Assembly: GCA_037179335.1 (NCBI GenBank)
Contig: JAKZHN010000011.1
Coordinates: 278,428 to 342,427 of the forward strand
DNA from: Cyclaneusma minus
Taxonomy: Eukaryota > Ascomycota > Leotiomycetes > Marthamycetales > Marthamycetaceae
Length of the DNA stretch: 64,000 bases
Direction: 5' to 3'
The notes under the pieces were generated by a model, which had not been told where the DNA came from, made no database searches, and saw only the letters and a program-made list of their open reading frames with translations. Made by a program: the position numbers and the translations under genes. Positions 22,281 to 33,641 of this stretch are shown here, one piece after another (positions within the stretch are counted from its first letter, which is position 1; each line of letters starts with the position of its first letter).

Positions 22281-24880
22281 CTACTCATGTCGCTCTGAGT
22301 TCAAAACCGAACTACCCTCTTCCAGGGGCTCAATGCTAGTAGCATAATCCGCATCGCTTTCCCTCCTCTCGCTCCCACCACCAGTCCTTCCGATCAGCTG
22401 CAACATCATCTCCTCGATATTTTTAACACTCGACTCCAAACCGTCCAATCTCGCCTGCGTGGGTCCATCATGGTCCTCTCCACTCTCCCTCAACATCTCC
22501 TTCAAATGCTGCGTCAGCCCCTCAAACGGCGCCATACTGTCCCTCCTGTGACTCTTCCTCGTGCGCATCCTGGGTCGTCCGCCTCTCCCCAGCGTCCCAG
22601 CATCCTCCGACCCATTAGCCGTCTCCGTAGCACCTTCCGTCGATCCTGAGCCCTGGTTATCCCTCCTGTTCATATCATCGGCGGCACCATCACGGTCAAC
22701 ATTCCCTCCGCTGAGCTTCCGTCGAATCCGATGCACAAAGGCCTGCTCCGACATCCCTGGATCCATCTCGAGCCCAAGGTTCAGATCATCGTCTGCGTCG
22801 ATTTCCGCTTGTATACTCGGCGGCGGATCGGCCTCAAACACCGCCTGGATATCGCCATGCACGCTCAGCGCCGTTGTCCAAAGACCTAGTCGATGCTTGA
22901 ACCTCGCATTCCTCTCTGCTTTTTGTCTAGCAGTAGACCAAAGCGCTCTTCTCTCCAGGTAACCAATAATGAGGAGTAAAGGGGCGTTCAAGGCTCGTAC
23001 AGCAAAGACGTTCACTTTGTGGAACCACCGAGGGGTCAATACAAATTTCAGGGGCAGCAGGATGCATAGAGCCACGATATTAAACGGCGGCAGGTATGCA
23101 AAGATCGCGTCGGATTTGACTCCTTCCAGGGTGAGGACCGCGCGGCGGAACTGAATCTCGGCGGCGGCGTTGGAAGAGATTTTGGCGAAGGTGCTACTGA
23201 GCATAGAGACGAGGATGGTAAGGAATAGAGTATTTCCTAAAAATGTGAAGATTACCATGAGAACGGGTCCCAGCAGCCAGTGCAATTCGGTGGAGCGTTG
23301 GACGCCGGTGCCTGTCGTGATAAAATTTAGCAAAGAATCACCGAAATTAGCCAGATGAAGTGAGGAGACATACCATCCAAGCCAAACCATAGCCATAGCA
23401 TCCACTTGGAAATGGTCAAGATATGATGCACTCCATTGCTGAGCCAAAACATGCTAAGCAAGAAGCCAGCAAAGCACCACACTGCCAGCAATGTCAAGAC
23501 AGTAAAATTGGCCATCATAGCTCGGAGAGACACAAACAACATGTTCTCAGACATGAGGTTGAATGCAAGTCTTGGCACCAAGACTGGTGCGCCCATAGCC
23601 AACGTGTCCATAGCTTGCCAGCCTTTCCCCAAGTCATCTGTCCGCCACGCATGGAGGCGCATGACCATGTAGGCTATGTAAATAGCAATAAAAGTGACGT
23701 CGAGAAAGGACCAGAGGTTTTGCGTGTAAACGCCCCATCCATGCTCCAAAATCGACGCAAATTGATCGAGACACCATCCCGCAGTATAGAAGTCGAAAGC
23801 CACTTCCACAGTGGTGAAATTCGTTGGATCTCGGTCTGCCATCACTAGAACGTAAAGTAGCAGCAAAATGACAAACTGAATAATTTCCATGAAGTTTCTT
23901 GTTCTGGGAACGATGAGCCGGTATTGATTCAGCAGTGGTGCTTTTCTAGGATCATAGATGGTGATGGGTTTTCGCTTGTATCGATCTGGGAGAATATCCA
24001 TAAAAGTTGACGGGGTGTACACAATGCGTCCTTCGTAGATGGCATTGACAACCCTTTGACAAGCTGAAGAGCTGAGGAGAGTTTTACTCTCGGAGATGAT
24101 AGCTATCTCCAGGGCTGGCAGTTTTCTCTCATGCGGCCGGACCCATCGTAATGCCCGTGTGCTCTTCGGCATGATCTCAGGAGGGGCATTCTGGAAGGGG
24201 TCGAAAGGGGCGACTAGGACGTTTGCGAGGATCAATAGCCCCCGCCGGCCCTCATTGTCATCATTGAAGCGACGCAGCACCCTGTTGGCGACCAACTCGC
24301 ACAGCAGAGCTCGGGTTATGTTGACGGACTGGTGGTGGGCATAGCCACTCTGCCGGAGAAATTGCGTGCGGTTTACCAGGAGACAGTATACTAAGTTGTA
24401 GAGTCAGAACTGCCAGATGAATCAACGATAAAATATAGGGCACTACTGATGGAGATGTCTTTCATGGCATAGAACTTGTCGACTAGGGGCCTGACCACAG
24501 CAATATTCATGCGAGGATCCCGAAGCTGTTCAAGGCTGTATGGGTCATCTTTTGAGCGTCAGCCAATTCTCCTTCGAGTCCGTTCGGGATACTGACCAAT
24601 TGCTAGCATGATATCTCGGCGTATACTGCCAAGTCACGTGAGTCAGCGGAAAGTTCTAATGGGAGTGACAGAGACAGTTTTACCGATGGAGCGTCGTGTA
24701 CACGGGAAGATTCGCATGAGGATTCGGCATATTTGGTCTTGGATCATCAAAAGCGCCATAACATCCATCGGCGTCGGGGTTTTCCTCGTCGTCTGGCAGC
24801 AAGGCATCTTCCTCTTCGGCCTCTATTATGTCGCGGGTTGAGAAGGTAAGGCGGCCTCGGCGAACTGGTTCATCGGCCAT
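22281..24880 (-). CDS. YVC1: Yvc1-type TRP cation channel
   Basis: Five exons (24880..24684, 24625..24597, 24548..24447, 24390..23374, 23311..22281) close in phase to 791 residues. The 29-nt second exon is supported because it yields the continuous segment IRRDIMLAIDDPYSLEQL. The N-terminal half has the conserved VVRPLVDKFYAM and NRTQFLRQ...HHQSVN blocks. Several membrane segments follow, then a pore-proximal WFGLDGTGVQRS and the last helices (VIFTFLGNTLFLTILVSML). The C-terminus is acidic/Ser-rich. Yvc1 releases Ca2+ from the vacuole in yeast, and fungal orthologues are implicated in hyphal tip Ca2+ signalling. Length fits the filamentous-fungal members. Confidence 0.88.
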
Positions 24881-25767
24881 GGTTGGCCACGGGCAAGCCC
24901 AGAGCTGCAAGAGCTGCTGCTAATTTTGCAATGGATGGAGTAGTTGAAAGGTGAAACTTGTCGGTGGAAGCGAACGCGCTCGATGTCATGGAATAAAATG
25001 TCTGTTAGGGCGGCGGGGCGTCTCCCAGGTTTCACAACCTCCCCGCCTATTGTTGCCGCAGCCGGTTGCACCTTCTAAAGCAGTTGAAGATGTGTGAATA
25101 GCTTCTACATGAAGAGTTTCTTTAGGTAGAGAATCGGAGTTGGAGAGACTTTGGGACGATTTGCCATTGTCTAGCTTTGAGAAATAAAACATGAACGCGT
25201 CAGCTGCATTCTAGTATGAACCAGAAAATCCCTCAAAGGCTTGAAAGTATATCCCGCATAATTGTATAGTCACTGTAAACTAACCACTAAAATACTTCCA
25301 CGAGCGCAGATCTTAGCCTACCTAGCTTCTCAAGCATAATCATTGGCCACTCTCACATACTTTTCTACATGTACCCGAGCTGTTAGTGTCGATTACTAAG
25401 TTTGCGAATACGAGCCCGAATCTGTTCCGACTCCCTCTCATCAAAGAACGAGAATCCCGACACACTCCTTGACGGTGTCTAATTATCTGGATTGCTCCTC
25501 GTCACTTGGATTCTTCTGGTGCTTTGAATTATTTATGATCACTCGAGAAGAGACAATTCACAGCTGAGGTCCGTACGTGTGCTACGTGATTAATAAATAT
25601 TGATGTATTCTCACCGTCTCACGGCAACTCCGCCACCTGGCGCAGCTGGCAGCCATGCATGATTCGCCCTTTGCCTCCTCACACCTGCCTTCCACTCTTT
25701 CTCTCAAAACCTGCAATATTCTCCTCATACACTTTCATTATCCAAATCAGATTGTCGATACTACATA
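24881..25767. other. gap with a degenerate repeat block at 25480..25545
   Basis: No supported gene. Units such as CGTCACTTGGATTCTTC and TTTGAATTATTTATGATCACT between 25480 and 25545 belong to the dispersed repeat. The stretch before 25768 should hold the promoter of the vWA gene. Confidence 0.45.
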
Positions 25768-28271
25768 ATGTTGTCCTCGGAAGAAAACATTGCCACGTTC
25801 ATCGCTTTCGCACCTGATGCTGACGAGAGAAAGGCTCTCAAGTTCTTAGAGGTGGCGTTCATCCGTTTGAAAGCCTCAGTGGCGACCTCGCTGACCATTT
25901 CCAGGCTGCGAATAGCATGGATGAAGCTGTTAGCCAGTTCTACGAGAACCCAGACAAATACTCGGAAAGTCTGGATTCGACTATGCCAGCCCCCAAAGCC
26001 AACGATGCCAAGGACCCTACCCCAGATGCCAAGATGCCACCCGCCTACTCCCCACCGTCCTATGCTACCAGTAATCCTGGCCCTGCAGCGAGCATGACTG
26101 GGACAGGGCGTGGCCATCATCCCCACACAAATGCTGTCATTGAAGCTGGGCATGTCCGTGCTCGCGATGAGGTTAGCCTTGTGCTACCCTGAGATATAAT
26201 AATACGCTAACTCTTTCTGCACATGTAGCAAGAGATGCAGAACATGCTGCAGCAAGTTCAGTATGCTTACCGTATCTACAATAGTGATCTCGAGCCAGAG
26301 CACGATACAGAATACTATTGCAACTGTGCTATTCACCAGTACCAAAGACGCAAGATCCAGCGATCTGGCGTCCAAAATATGTGGTCAAAAGCCGTCATGT
26401 ACCCCGGTGAAAAGGCGTACAATGACCTCTATACTATCACTGTGTTCTCAAGCAATCCGTACAGATTGGGTGTCATTTCACCGTATGGGAACGGCAGTAT
26501 CAGTATGTTCGGTAGCAACATGAGCTCCGGGTACTTTGGAATGCAGGCACCGATTCCACGATACTATACCTTGTCAGTTCGGCAGACTATCCAGCTCAAC
26601 AGTGAACTCAATGCGAAAGCACAGCTCAGTATCGACTCCAAAGAACCAGGAGTCAATATCTGGGAGATCGATCAGTTAGACTCTTCAATGGCAAAGCTGT
26701 CGGTCCAGGATGAAAAGCAACCACTGGAAGCCCTAGGAGAAAAAGGATCCTCTTCGAAGCGACAAAGTATGGTTGGATCTTCAAGCATTAACGGGGAAAG
26801 TTCCAAGCCATCCAGATTTTCGGGCTTGAAAAAGGCTCTGAATATTAAATCGCCTGAAGAGAAGGCGCTCATCAAGCAAGAGAAGATAAATGCTCACGGT
26901 CGAAGCCTACGGAACGAAATTCTACACGAAGAAAACGGCAGGTGGCCGGACCAGGAGTGGCGACAAATTGTCTACACCTATCAAGAGAAGGTGGGTATGA
27001 CTCGAAAGATAGCTGACCTACGAGCCCGGTATCCTATCCAGTATCTCCACCTACTCCGCGCGGGATACTTTGAGCCTATCCCAGTAGCTTGGGCAAATCA
27101 GGCGTCCAACCCTCTCAAATTCAGTATCGAAGCAGCATCCGGATGGAGGGGAATAACCCCTCAATGGAGAGGTTACGAAGACACGGCCGAAGAGCGTTTG
27201 TACTGGGTCTTGAATCACAGAGAAGGAAATTCAGGGTCAAGATTGAAGCCAGATATCATTTCTGCCATGAACATGGCCCGTCAAAGAATGGCGTCCGCGG
27301 TTCCTCCACCTCCCGCATACTTCTCTGCGAACGACACATGTCATCTCCAGCACACGTCTGAGGGCTACTCCAAACAAGTCATGCCCCCTCCATTCAGGGC
27401 CTACGATGCTCCTGAAGTCTCTACCGATGATACCATGATTCTACTGGATGTGTCTGGATCTATGGACTTTGATCCTGTTCGCCCAAATTACAACGAGTAT
27501 CTTATTACAGGGTACTCTCCATCGGCTCAGCCCAAGAACAAAGGTGAGCATTGGTGTACATCGACCGCTGCCCCGTCCCCTATCCTCAAAGGCCTTTTAT
27601 AATAACATCTTGTAGACGTCGCCAAAGCTATCATCCGTCGCTTCACAGACGCCATGACCAACCACGACCATACCTTCTCTGGCTACCAACTGACAACCTT
27701 CTCAAGCCAGGCAAACTACATCGGCTATGTCAATCACCAAAACCTCGATGAAATGTGGCGCAAAGTCCGACTAGGAGGCGGAACCCGCGTCATGACCGGC
27801 TGGCAGAAGGTCAAGGACCTACACTTCCAGAAACACAGCCTCAGCGCCACTCACCATCCGGTCTACGGCTGGCAAGCGGGCCCGCAAACGCCAATGCTCA
27901 GACTACTTTTATTGCTCGACGGAGAAGCAACTGATATGGACGAGTTTGAGCTGGACTTGCTCGGCTTGAACTGGGTTCATGTGACAATCTTTCTGATTGG
28001 CGTAGATGGTTGGTAAGTGGTGTTCCATTGGCAAACGGTCTTACCATTTACAAAGCTCCTCCGCTGACAAAACTCCAGCCCGCACCACCATCGTCACGCT
28101 AACGAGCTTCAGAGAATCAGCGAGGTCAATCGCCATGTTAGCTTCGTGGACGCACAGGGAAATACGCCGGAGAGGTTTGTTACTCATGAGTTGCTGAAGA
28201 GGCATTTGGGATACGAGGTCACGATGGCTGAGTTTGAAGAGCTGGAGCAGCCGCCTCCTTACGTGGCATGA
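25768..28271 (+). CDS. UBA-like / von Willebrand factor A domain protein
   Basis: Five exons (25768..25851, 25905..26171, 26229..27543, 27616..28012, 28079..28271) join in phase to 751 residues. The first two exons build a UBA-like helical bundle (IATFIAFAPDADERKALKFLE then AANSMDEAVSQFYENP). The middle is fungal-specific. The vWA domain starts at MILLDVSGSMDF, which has the DxSxS metal-site motif; the threonine loop (GGGTRVMTG) and LLLLDGEATD supply the other metal-site residues, so the metal-binding site looks intact. vWA domains mediate metal-dependent protein binding, and UBA-like domains may bind ubiquitin. No specific pathway can be assigned. Confidence 0.85.
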
Positions 28272-29331
28272 TACGGGATGTGGTAGTTAAGGGGTCTTTG
28301 TGGGGTAGCTGGAGCGTTGCTATCTTGCTTTGTGCTGAGAGTCATTATTACAGCTTGCATCCTGAGTTAGGGTTATGGTTATCGGTGGCTTTGTCTGTGA
28401 TGGTGGTTTTATACTCGCACAGTCTTTTGTATAGTAGGTACATCACCTCTAAGGCGAAATAACGACATTGATGCCCTAGAAATACTGAGTTTGGGGAATA
28501 TTTAAATGGTTTATTTCGATCGTGGTCCGGGCAAAACATCTGTCGCCGGTTGCTTGCTGATGCTATCTGCCCGATTAATGACCTCTGTCGTCGCCGTTCT
28601 TGTGGCAGCCTATTTCAATGAACAACCTAGGTAAGCCGTGATCGCAATGGAAGGTTTGCTCACGTCACATTTGTCTTTCTTAACTCCCGCGACAAACGCT
28701 GTCCAGGAGGACTTTGCTTGATTTTCACAGCGAAACCAGCCATAAAAGCGCTCGCATCAAACTTGGATTTCCATTCCATATTGATTTTTACCCAAAGACT
28801 GGAGTTGAAAGCCAGGGGTGGCGAGAATAGTGGATGCCTTACCTTAGCGAAAAAAAAGGATTTTCACGTACCGTATAAATACTATATAAATACTGTATAG
28901 AAATCCGTAATTGTTGCATACCAATTATTTCTTTTATAATGGTCTTAGCCTAAAATGTCCCCTCTTAGCCCTGAGGTTATTGTTATTAACCCTCACGGCA
29001 GCAAGGTCCTTTATCACTTCTCCAAGTTTTATATCCAAGGTGTCTCGTTCCTTTTTTATTATCCTTTGCTGTTATATAATTCGACCTTTTGTCACCAGTG
29101 AGAAACAAATGACAAAGCCCTGCGACAAGTGCTTCCGCAAGAAGGGGTCGCTCGAGGACCATTCGTCATATACTACCACAGGCGCAATATGCAATACGGC
29201 CGTTGTGAGTTCCAGCGTCGTTTTATATCGACCCACAAACATATTCCATACTGGCTGACCAGCTGACCAGCTGACGCAGGTGCGAACTGTGTTTGGCCGA
29301 ACCGGGGCAAGTCGGCAGGATACACGTTGGC
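28272..29331. other. AT-rich gap, no supported gene
   Basis: 28700-29100 is AT-rich with many TATA-like stretches and could be a decayed element. A plus-strand ATG at 29109 opens a short frame with CDKC and a plausible exon pair, but it is not convincing. Confidence 0.35.
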
Positions 29332-29712
29332 TCATAAGCCTGTGGTTTTGCCTCTCGTCAGTGACAAAACACTTGGGCAAACACCACAAGCTCGCACAAG
29401 GGTGTTTTGGAAACCAACCTCTCCGTTCTTGGCGTCCAGTTTCTTGTTCTCGGCGTCCAGTTTCTTGTTCTCGGCCTCTAGTGCTTCGATTCTCGCCAGG
29501 AGTTGACTGACGATATCGTCGTCAGAGTTGTTGGCAGAGGAGGGATTGTTGTAGGGAGGGGGCGGAGAGAATTGGTTGTTGCTCCCGTTGAAGTTGGGAG
29601 GGGGAGGAGGACGGGATCCGCCGTTGTTGTTCGCAGCAGGGCCAGTGGGCTTCACTGGCGTGGAGTTCGGAGTCGACTGCTGCTGGTTGGAACACCTTTT
29701 AGACTCCCGCAT
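29332..29712 (-). CDS. candidate small Pro/Asn-rich coiled-coil protein
   Basis: The frame from an ATG at 29712 gives about 126 residues: a Gln/Pro/Asn-rich N-terminus (PPPPPNFNGS, FSPPPPYNN), then a heptad-like segment (IVSQLLARIEALEAENKK) containing a 7-residue repeat (LDAENKK). The end of the frame may be read-through past a splice. Composition suggests coding, but no homologue is recognised. Confidence 0.35.
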   Translation of the reverse strand: MRESKRCSNQQQSTPNSTPVKPTGPAANNNGGSRPPPPPNFNGSNNQFSPPPPYNNPSSANNSDDDIVSQLLARIEALEAENKKLDAENKKLDAKNGEVGFQNTLVRACGVCPSVLSLTRGKTTGL

Positions 29713-29754
29713 AATTCGACTCTTTTCCCTCCCATAGCGTATTTTTCCCACGAC

Positions 29755-29837
29755 GAGAATCGAACCCAATGCTAGTTGGAAAGAGAGTTCACAGGAGCGG
29801 GGTTGCGATCAACGCCACCTCTGTTACCGCTACGCTA
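29755..29837 (-). ncRNA. tRNA-like Pol III A-box/B-box pair
   Basis: On the minus strand TAGCGTAGCGG (29837..29827) fits the A-box consensus and GGTTCGATTCTC (29766..29755) fits the B box, about 60 nt apart. The acceptor and D stems do not pair, so this is not an ordinary tRNA gene. A tRNA-derived short element or relic is possible, or chance. The remainder of 29838..30343 has no gene I support. Confidence 0.25.
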
Positions 29838-30343
29838 AGGTGCCCTTACGGGCTCCTTGAGGATTTACAATTATATATTTTTCCCGGGGCTCTTGGTGTG
29901 ATTTGGCGGTGGGAAATCTGGGGTGCAAGTCACATATATAGGGAAATGTTCCATACAAGAACTTGAAACTAAAGTATCGATTGATTTTGAATGCGAACTG
30001 TGAAGACTGTTCTATCGTTACATTGTTACAAGCAGCTCCGAGGAGCTTTTCTGCCGGATAACGCCTTGAATGAGCCCTTTTGAGCCTTGCAAAGCTAACC
30101 AGTGCCACAGCCTGTGACCCATTTTCAAGATTCAAGAAGTGACCCAGCATGAAAGCCTGAAGGATCGAGATATTCATCAAACGAACTTCAGTTTCGAAAA
30201 GCAACGACTGATCGCAGCCACTTGAAAAGAGGATCTCGTTTCAGCAAATCCAGGCAGAACCCCCTTTTCCGACCCTCAAAGTCCACCTTTTTAGAACCCC
30301 TTTTCCGTTCTCATTCCGCAGTAGTCTACACAAAGTACAACGC

Positions 30344-31544
30344 TCAACGAGCGCCCATAAACTGCTGCCTCAGCGCCATAACCTGCGCCCTCTCAGCTGG
30401 CGGCAACTGATCAATAATTGCCTGCGGCATCGCCAAAACCTGCTGCATCAAAGCCTCGGTTTCGTTCTGTGGAGGTGCTGGCGCAGGAGCAGGAGCTTGT
30501 TGCATGGGCGCCTGTCTTTGCGGAACGGGTGGTTGGAAGGGCATGCCCTGCTGCGGCGTACCTCCATATCCTCCCTGTCCATATCCCTGGGGTGGTGGCG
30601 GAGCATATCCGGGCATAGGTCCTCCTGGCACAGGCGTAGGAGCCATTCCTGGCACTGGGACTTGAGCAGCAGGCGGTGCAGCGGCGGAAGCAGCAGAGGT
30701 GCCATCGACGACGGATTTCAACGCATCGGTGGAGACGAGACCCATGAGCATGAGAGCTTGGAAAATAGCGTAGGAAAGCTGAGGGGCTTGTTGAAGGAGC
30801 GCGGTGGCTTTGCCAGGGTCGGCGGTGACGAGGGATTTCATTTGTGAGAGGACGTCGAGGAGCTGGGCAGGAGGGAGGGTGTTGAGCGTGCGGCTGATGG
30901 AGTCGGAACAGGTGATGTTGGCGGGGAGGTCGGTGCCGAGGGGGAGGGCGGGGAGGTGGGTGGTTGGGGGGAGGATGACGGGGGGTGGGACGGGAATGCC
31001 GTTCTGGGGTGGGGGGTTGGGATTCTGGTTGTTGTGCCAGTTGGTGTGTTGCTGTGAAGTGGTGTGAGATCTATCCTATCGGGAAGGTTGAGACAAAACA
31101 AACGAAAGGGAGGCTGGAGAAGAAGGACGTACGGACTTGTCGCCTTCATTGCTGAAGTCGACTTTGAGTTGGCGATTCATGATGTCGTAGCCGTTGAGGT
31201 TGCGTACTGCTGAAGCTGCTGAATCTGTTGGAGAGGAAGGGTGTTAGTGAGGTGCGGGAGGGAGAAGTCGAGGTCAGGCAGATATACCTATGTCTGGATA
31301 TTCCGCAAAGCCGTATCCCTTAGGTTTGCCCGTCTCGGAGTCGTAGACAAGGCGGAAATTCAGCACGGTGCCGGCGCTGCCGAAGATGTCCTTGATCTGT
31401 TCCTCGGTAAGTCCTGTAAAAAGGCCCGTTAGTCTTCGCCTTCGGTTTTGTTAACGGACAGGGCAGGTGAAGGAGCCATTCACCGTATGGGATGTTGCCT
31501 ACAAACACCGACTTCTGCGGCTGTCTCGTACTCATGGTCGCCAT
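30344..31544 (-). CDS. RNA15: CstF-64/Rna15-type mRNA 3'-end processing factor
   Basis: Exons 31544..31484, 31413..31288, 31224..31133 and 31051..30344 give 328 residues in phase. An RRM opens the protein: RNP2 is VFVGNIPY and RNP1 is KGYGFAEY. The hinge region follows (LSQMKSLVTADPGKATALL, QLSYAIFQALMLMGLV), then a Pro/Gly/Gln-rich stretch and a C-terminal helical motif (QQVLAMPQAIIDQLPPAERAQVMAL). These are the three parts of CstF-64/Rna15, which binds U/GU-rich RNA downstream of poly(A) sites in cleavage factor IA. An ATG three codons further on (31535) is an alternative start. The gene is divergent to prohibitin-2. Confidence 0.93.
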
Positions 31545-32064
31545 TGTAGCAAAGAGCGCGTGTACGCGACCAATAGCAATACAGCGATAAAATATGCGCC
31601 GGTGGGCTTTGCGGGCGCCGATGAGCTCTTCAGCAGCGTGTCTGGATGGCTTTGACGACGGATCTTTCACAACAATCGAGCACTGATGCAATGGTGAAAT
31701 GTGGGACGTGGGAGAGGATTTAGTCTATCTTCCTGCCTACCGACCTGCTTCCCACATCACAGTCTTGGCCGGGCGAAGTTGAGCAGCTATTCCCGTGGAC
31801 GCGACACGATGCGCCGTCTTTGACACTGCTGCTGAAGGCCTTTGTGATGTGACATTTCGAGAGTCGCGCTTCTCGTTTCTGCCATAATTCCGCCGGCGAT
31901 GAGGTTAATCCGCGCCGGCACGCTAAGTAGCTCCACTGGACCAATGGAGGAATATGATGCTTCATGTTTTGCCGCGAACTTCTGAAGCTATCAAGACTCG
32001 ACGTCCACATCCAACTTCGCCCCCGACCTTCGATTTCGACCATCTATCGTTGTCGCCAGCCGAG
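31545..32064. promoter_or_regulatory. bidirectional promoter region, CstF-64/prohibitin-2
   Basis: The 520-bp gap between two divergently transcribed conserved genes. It must hold both transcription starts; no specific site is called. Confidence 0.45.
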
Positions 32065-33163
32065 ATGTCGAACAACATTCCCCCGCAGTTCCGGGACACC
32101 TTCAACCAGCTGTCCAAGATGGCTCAGAACAGAGGAGGCGGAATGCCTGGTCCCAAAGGTGCTGGAACGGGCTTGGCCGGTCTGATTCTGCTCGCCGGTG
32201 GAGCAACGCTCATTAACTACTCCTTGTTCAACGTGGATGGTGGTCATCGGGCTATCAAGTATACTAGGATAGGTGGTGTGGGCAAGGAGATCTACAACGA
32301 GGGTACGCTTTTGCCTCTGGATCATTACAATCACGCCAGCTTCTAAATCTCTTTCGGAGCTTCTCGATCGCTTTTACAGCTTTAGCTGATGATTCATCCT
32401 GCCACAGGAACTCATTTCAAGATCCCATTCTTCGAAACTCCCATAGACTACGATGTCCGAGCGAAACCACGCAGCATCGCCTCTCTCACCGGTACCAAGG
32501 ATCTGCAAATGGTCAACATCACCTGCCGTGTGCTATCCAGACCCCGAGTCGACGCCCTACCCGTCATCTACCGGACACTCGGAACTGACTATGACGAGCG
32601 AGTGCTGCCATCCATCGTGAACGAGGTCCTGAAGAGCGTGGTGGCGCAATTCAACGCCAGCCAGCTGATCACACAACGTGAGAACGTCGCCCGATTAGTA
32701 CGAGAGAACCTATCCAAACGAGCTGCCCGATTCAACATCATGCTCGACGATGTCTCCCTCACTGTAAGTACTCCCATATATCAAAAATCCATATAGCAAA
32801 AGTGGAGCTATCAGTACTCACAAACACCCACAGCACCTCAACTTTTCCCCCGAATTCACCGCCGCCGTCGAAGCCAAACAAGTAGCCCAACAAGAAGCCC
32901 AGCGCGCCGCCTTCGTCGTCGACAAAGCGCGCCAAGAGAAACAAGCCATGGTCGTCCGCGCCCAGGGAGAAGCCCGCTCTGCCGAGCTGATCGGAGACGC
33001 TATCAAGAAATCGCGATCGTACGTTGATTTGAAGCGCATTGAGAATGCGAGACTCATTGCTCAGATCCTGTCGGAAAGTGGTGGCAAGAATAAGCTGTAC
33101 CTGGACGCGGAGGGCTTGGGCCTGAATGTTACTGAGGGCTATGAGGATAAGAGTAAGAAATAA
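32065..33163 (+). CDS. PHB2: prohibitin-2
   Basis: Exons 32065..32302, 32408..32763 and 32834..33163 give 307 residues. An N-terminal hydrophobic anchor (GLAGLILLAGGATLINYSLF) is followed by the SPFH/PHB domain (VDGGHRAIKYTRIGGV; THFKIPFFETPIDYDVRAKP) and a coiled coil (EAKQVAQQEAQRAAFVVDKA). The C-terminus matches the PHB2 type. Prohibitin-1/2 rings lie in the inner mitochondrial membrane, where they scaffold proteases and respiratory complexes. Length is normal for the family, and no key residue is missing. Confidence 0.96.
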
Positions 33164-33385
33164 GTAATGGGATGACGGGATGCATGGAAATAGGTGAAAT
33201 GGGAAAATGCATTGAAGCAACATGGAACTCGACTCTACTGTATTTGAGCGATGATAGCTTGTATTATTTTGATGAGGTCGATGGAGGAATATGGACTTTT
33301 CCACATGCTCAATACCGTACATGCTTGCCCAAACTCGACTATCCCGTTTCGCTGTACATATCTGTTCAGAGGGATTCCTCGATTG

Positions 33386-33419
33386 GGGTGTCTTGGGACC
33401 CCAAAGTCTCAAGACACCC
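33386..33419. repeat. 10-bp inverted repeat with 14-nt loop
   Basis: GGGTGTCTTG at 33386..33395 is repeated in inverted form at 33410..33419. It lies about 225 bp past the prohibitin-2 stop, probably in or near its 3' end region. Confidence 0.6.
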
Positions 33420-33641
33420 GATTACCCGTTTTCGCTGAACGTGTTTGCTCATACACGCCACGTCCCCTAAATGGGGTCTTCAAACCGCCCTCTTTACCCA
33501 GCCTTTTCCAGTCAAAGGGGCAAGAGCAAATAGTATAACCGCAAGATGGCAGTGCCTACTTGCTGTTGCCATCTCCTGAGAAGGGGCAGAAGAGGCGGTC
33601 CGGAGTCCCTAATAGTCCCCTCTCTTCCAGTATTCACAAAT

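Noticed and set aside
29743..29845. Ordinary tRNA gene on the minus strand
   Set aside because: The acceptor and D stems do not pair; only the promoter boxes fit.
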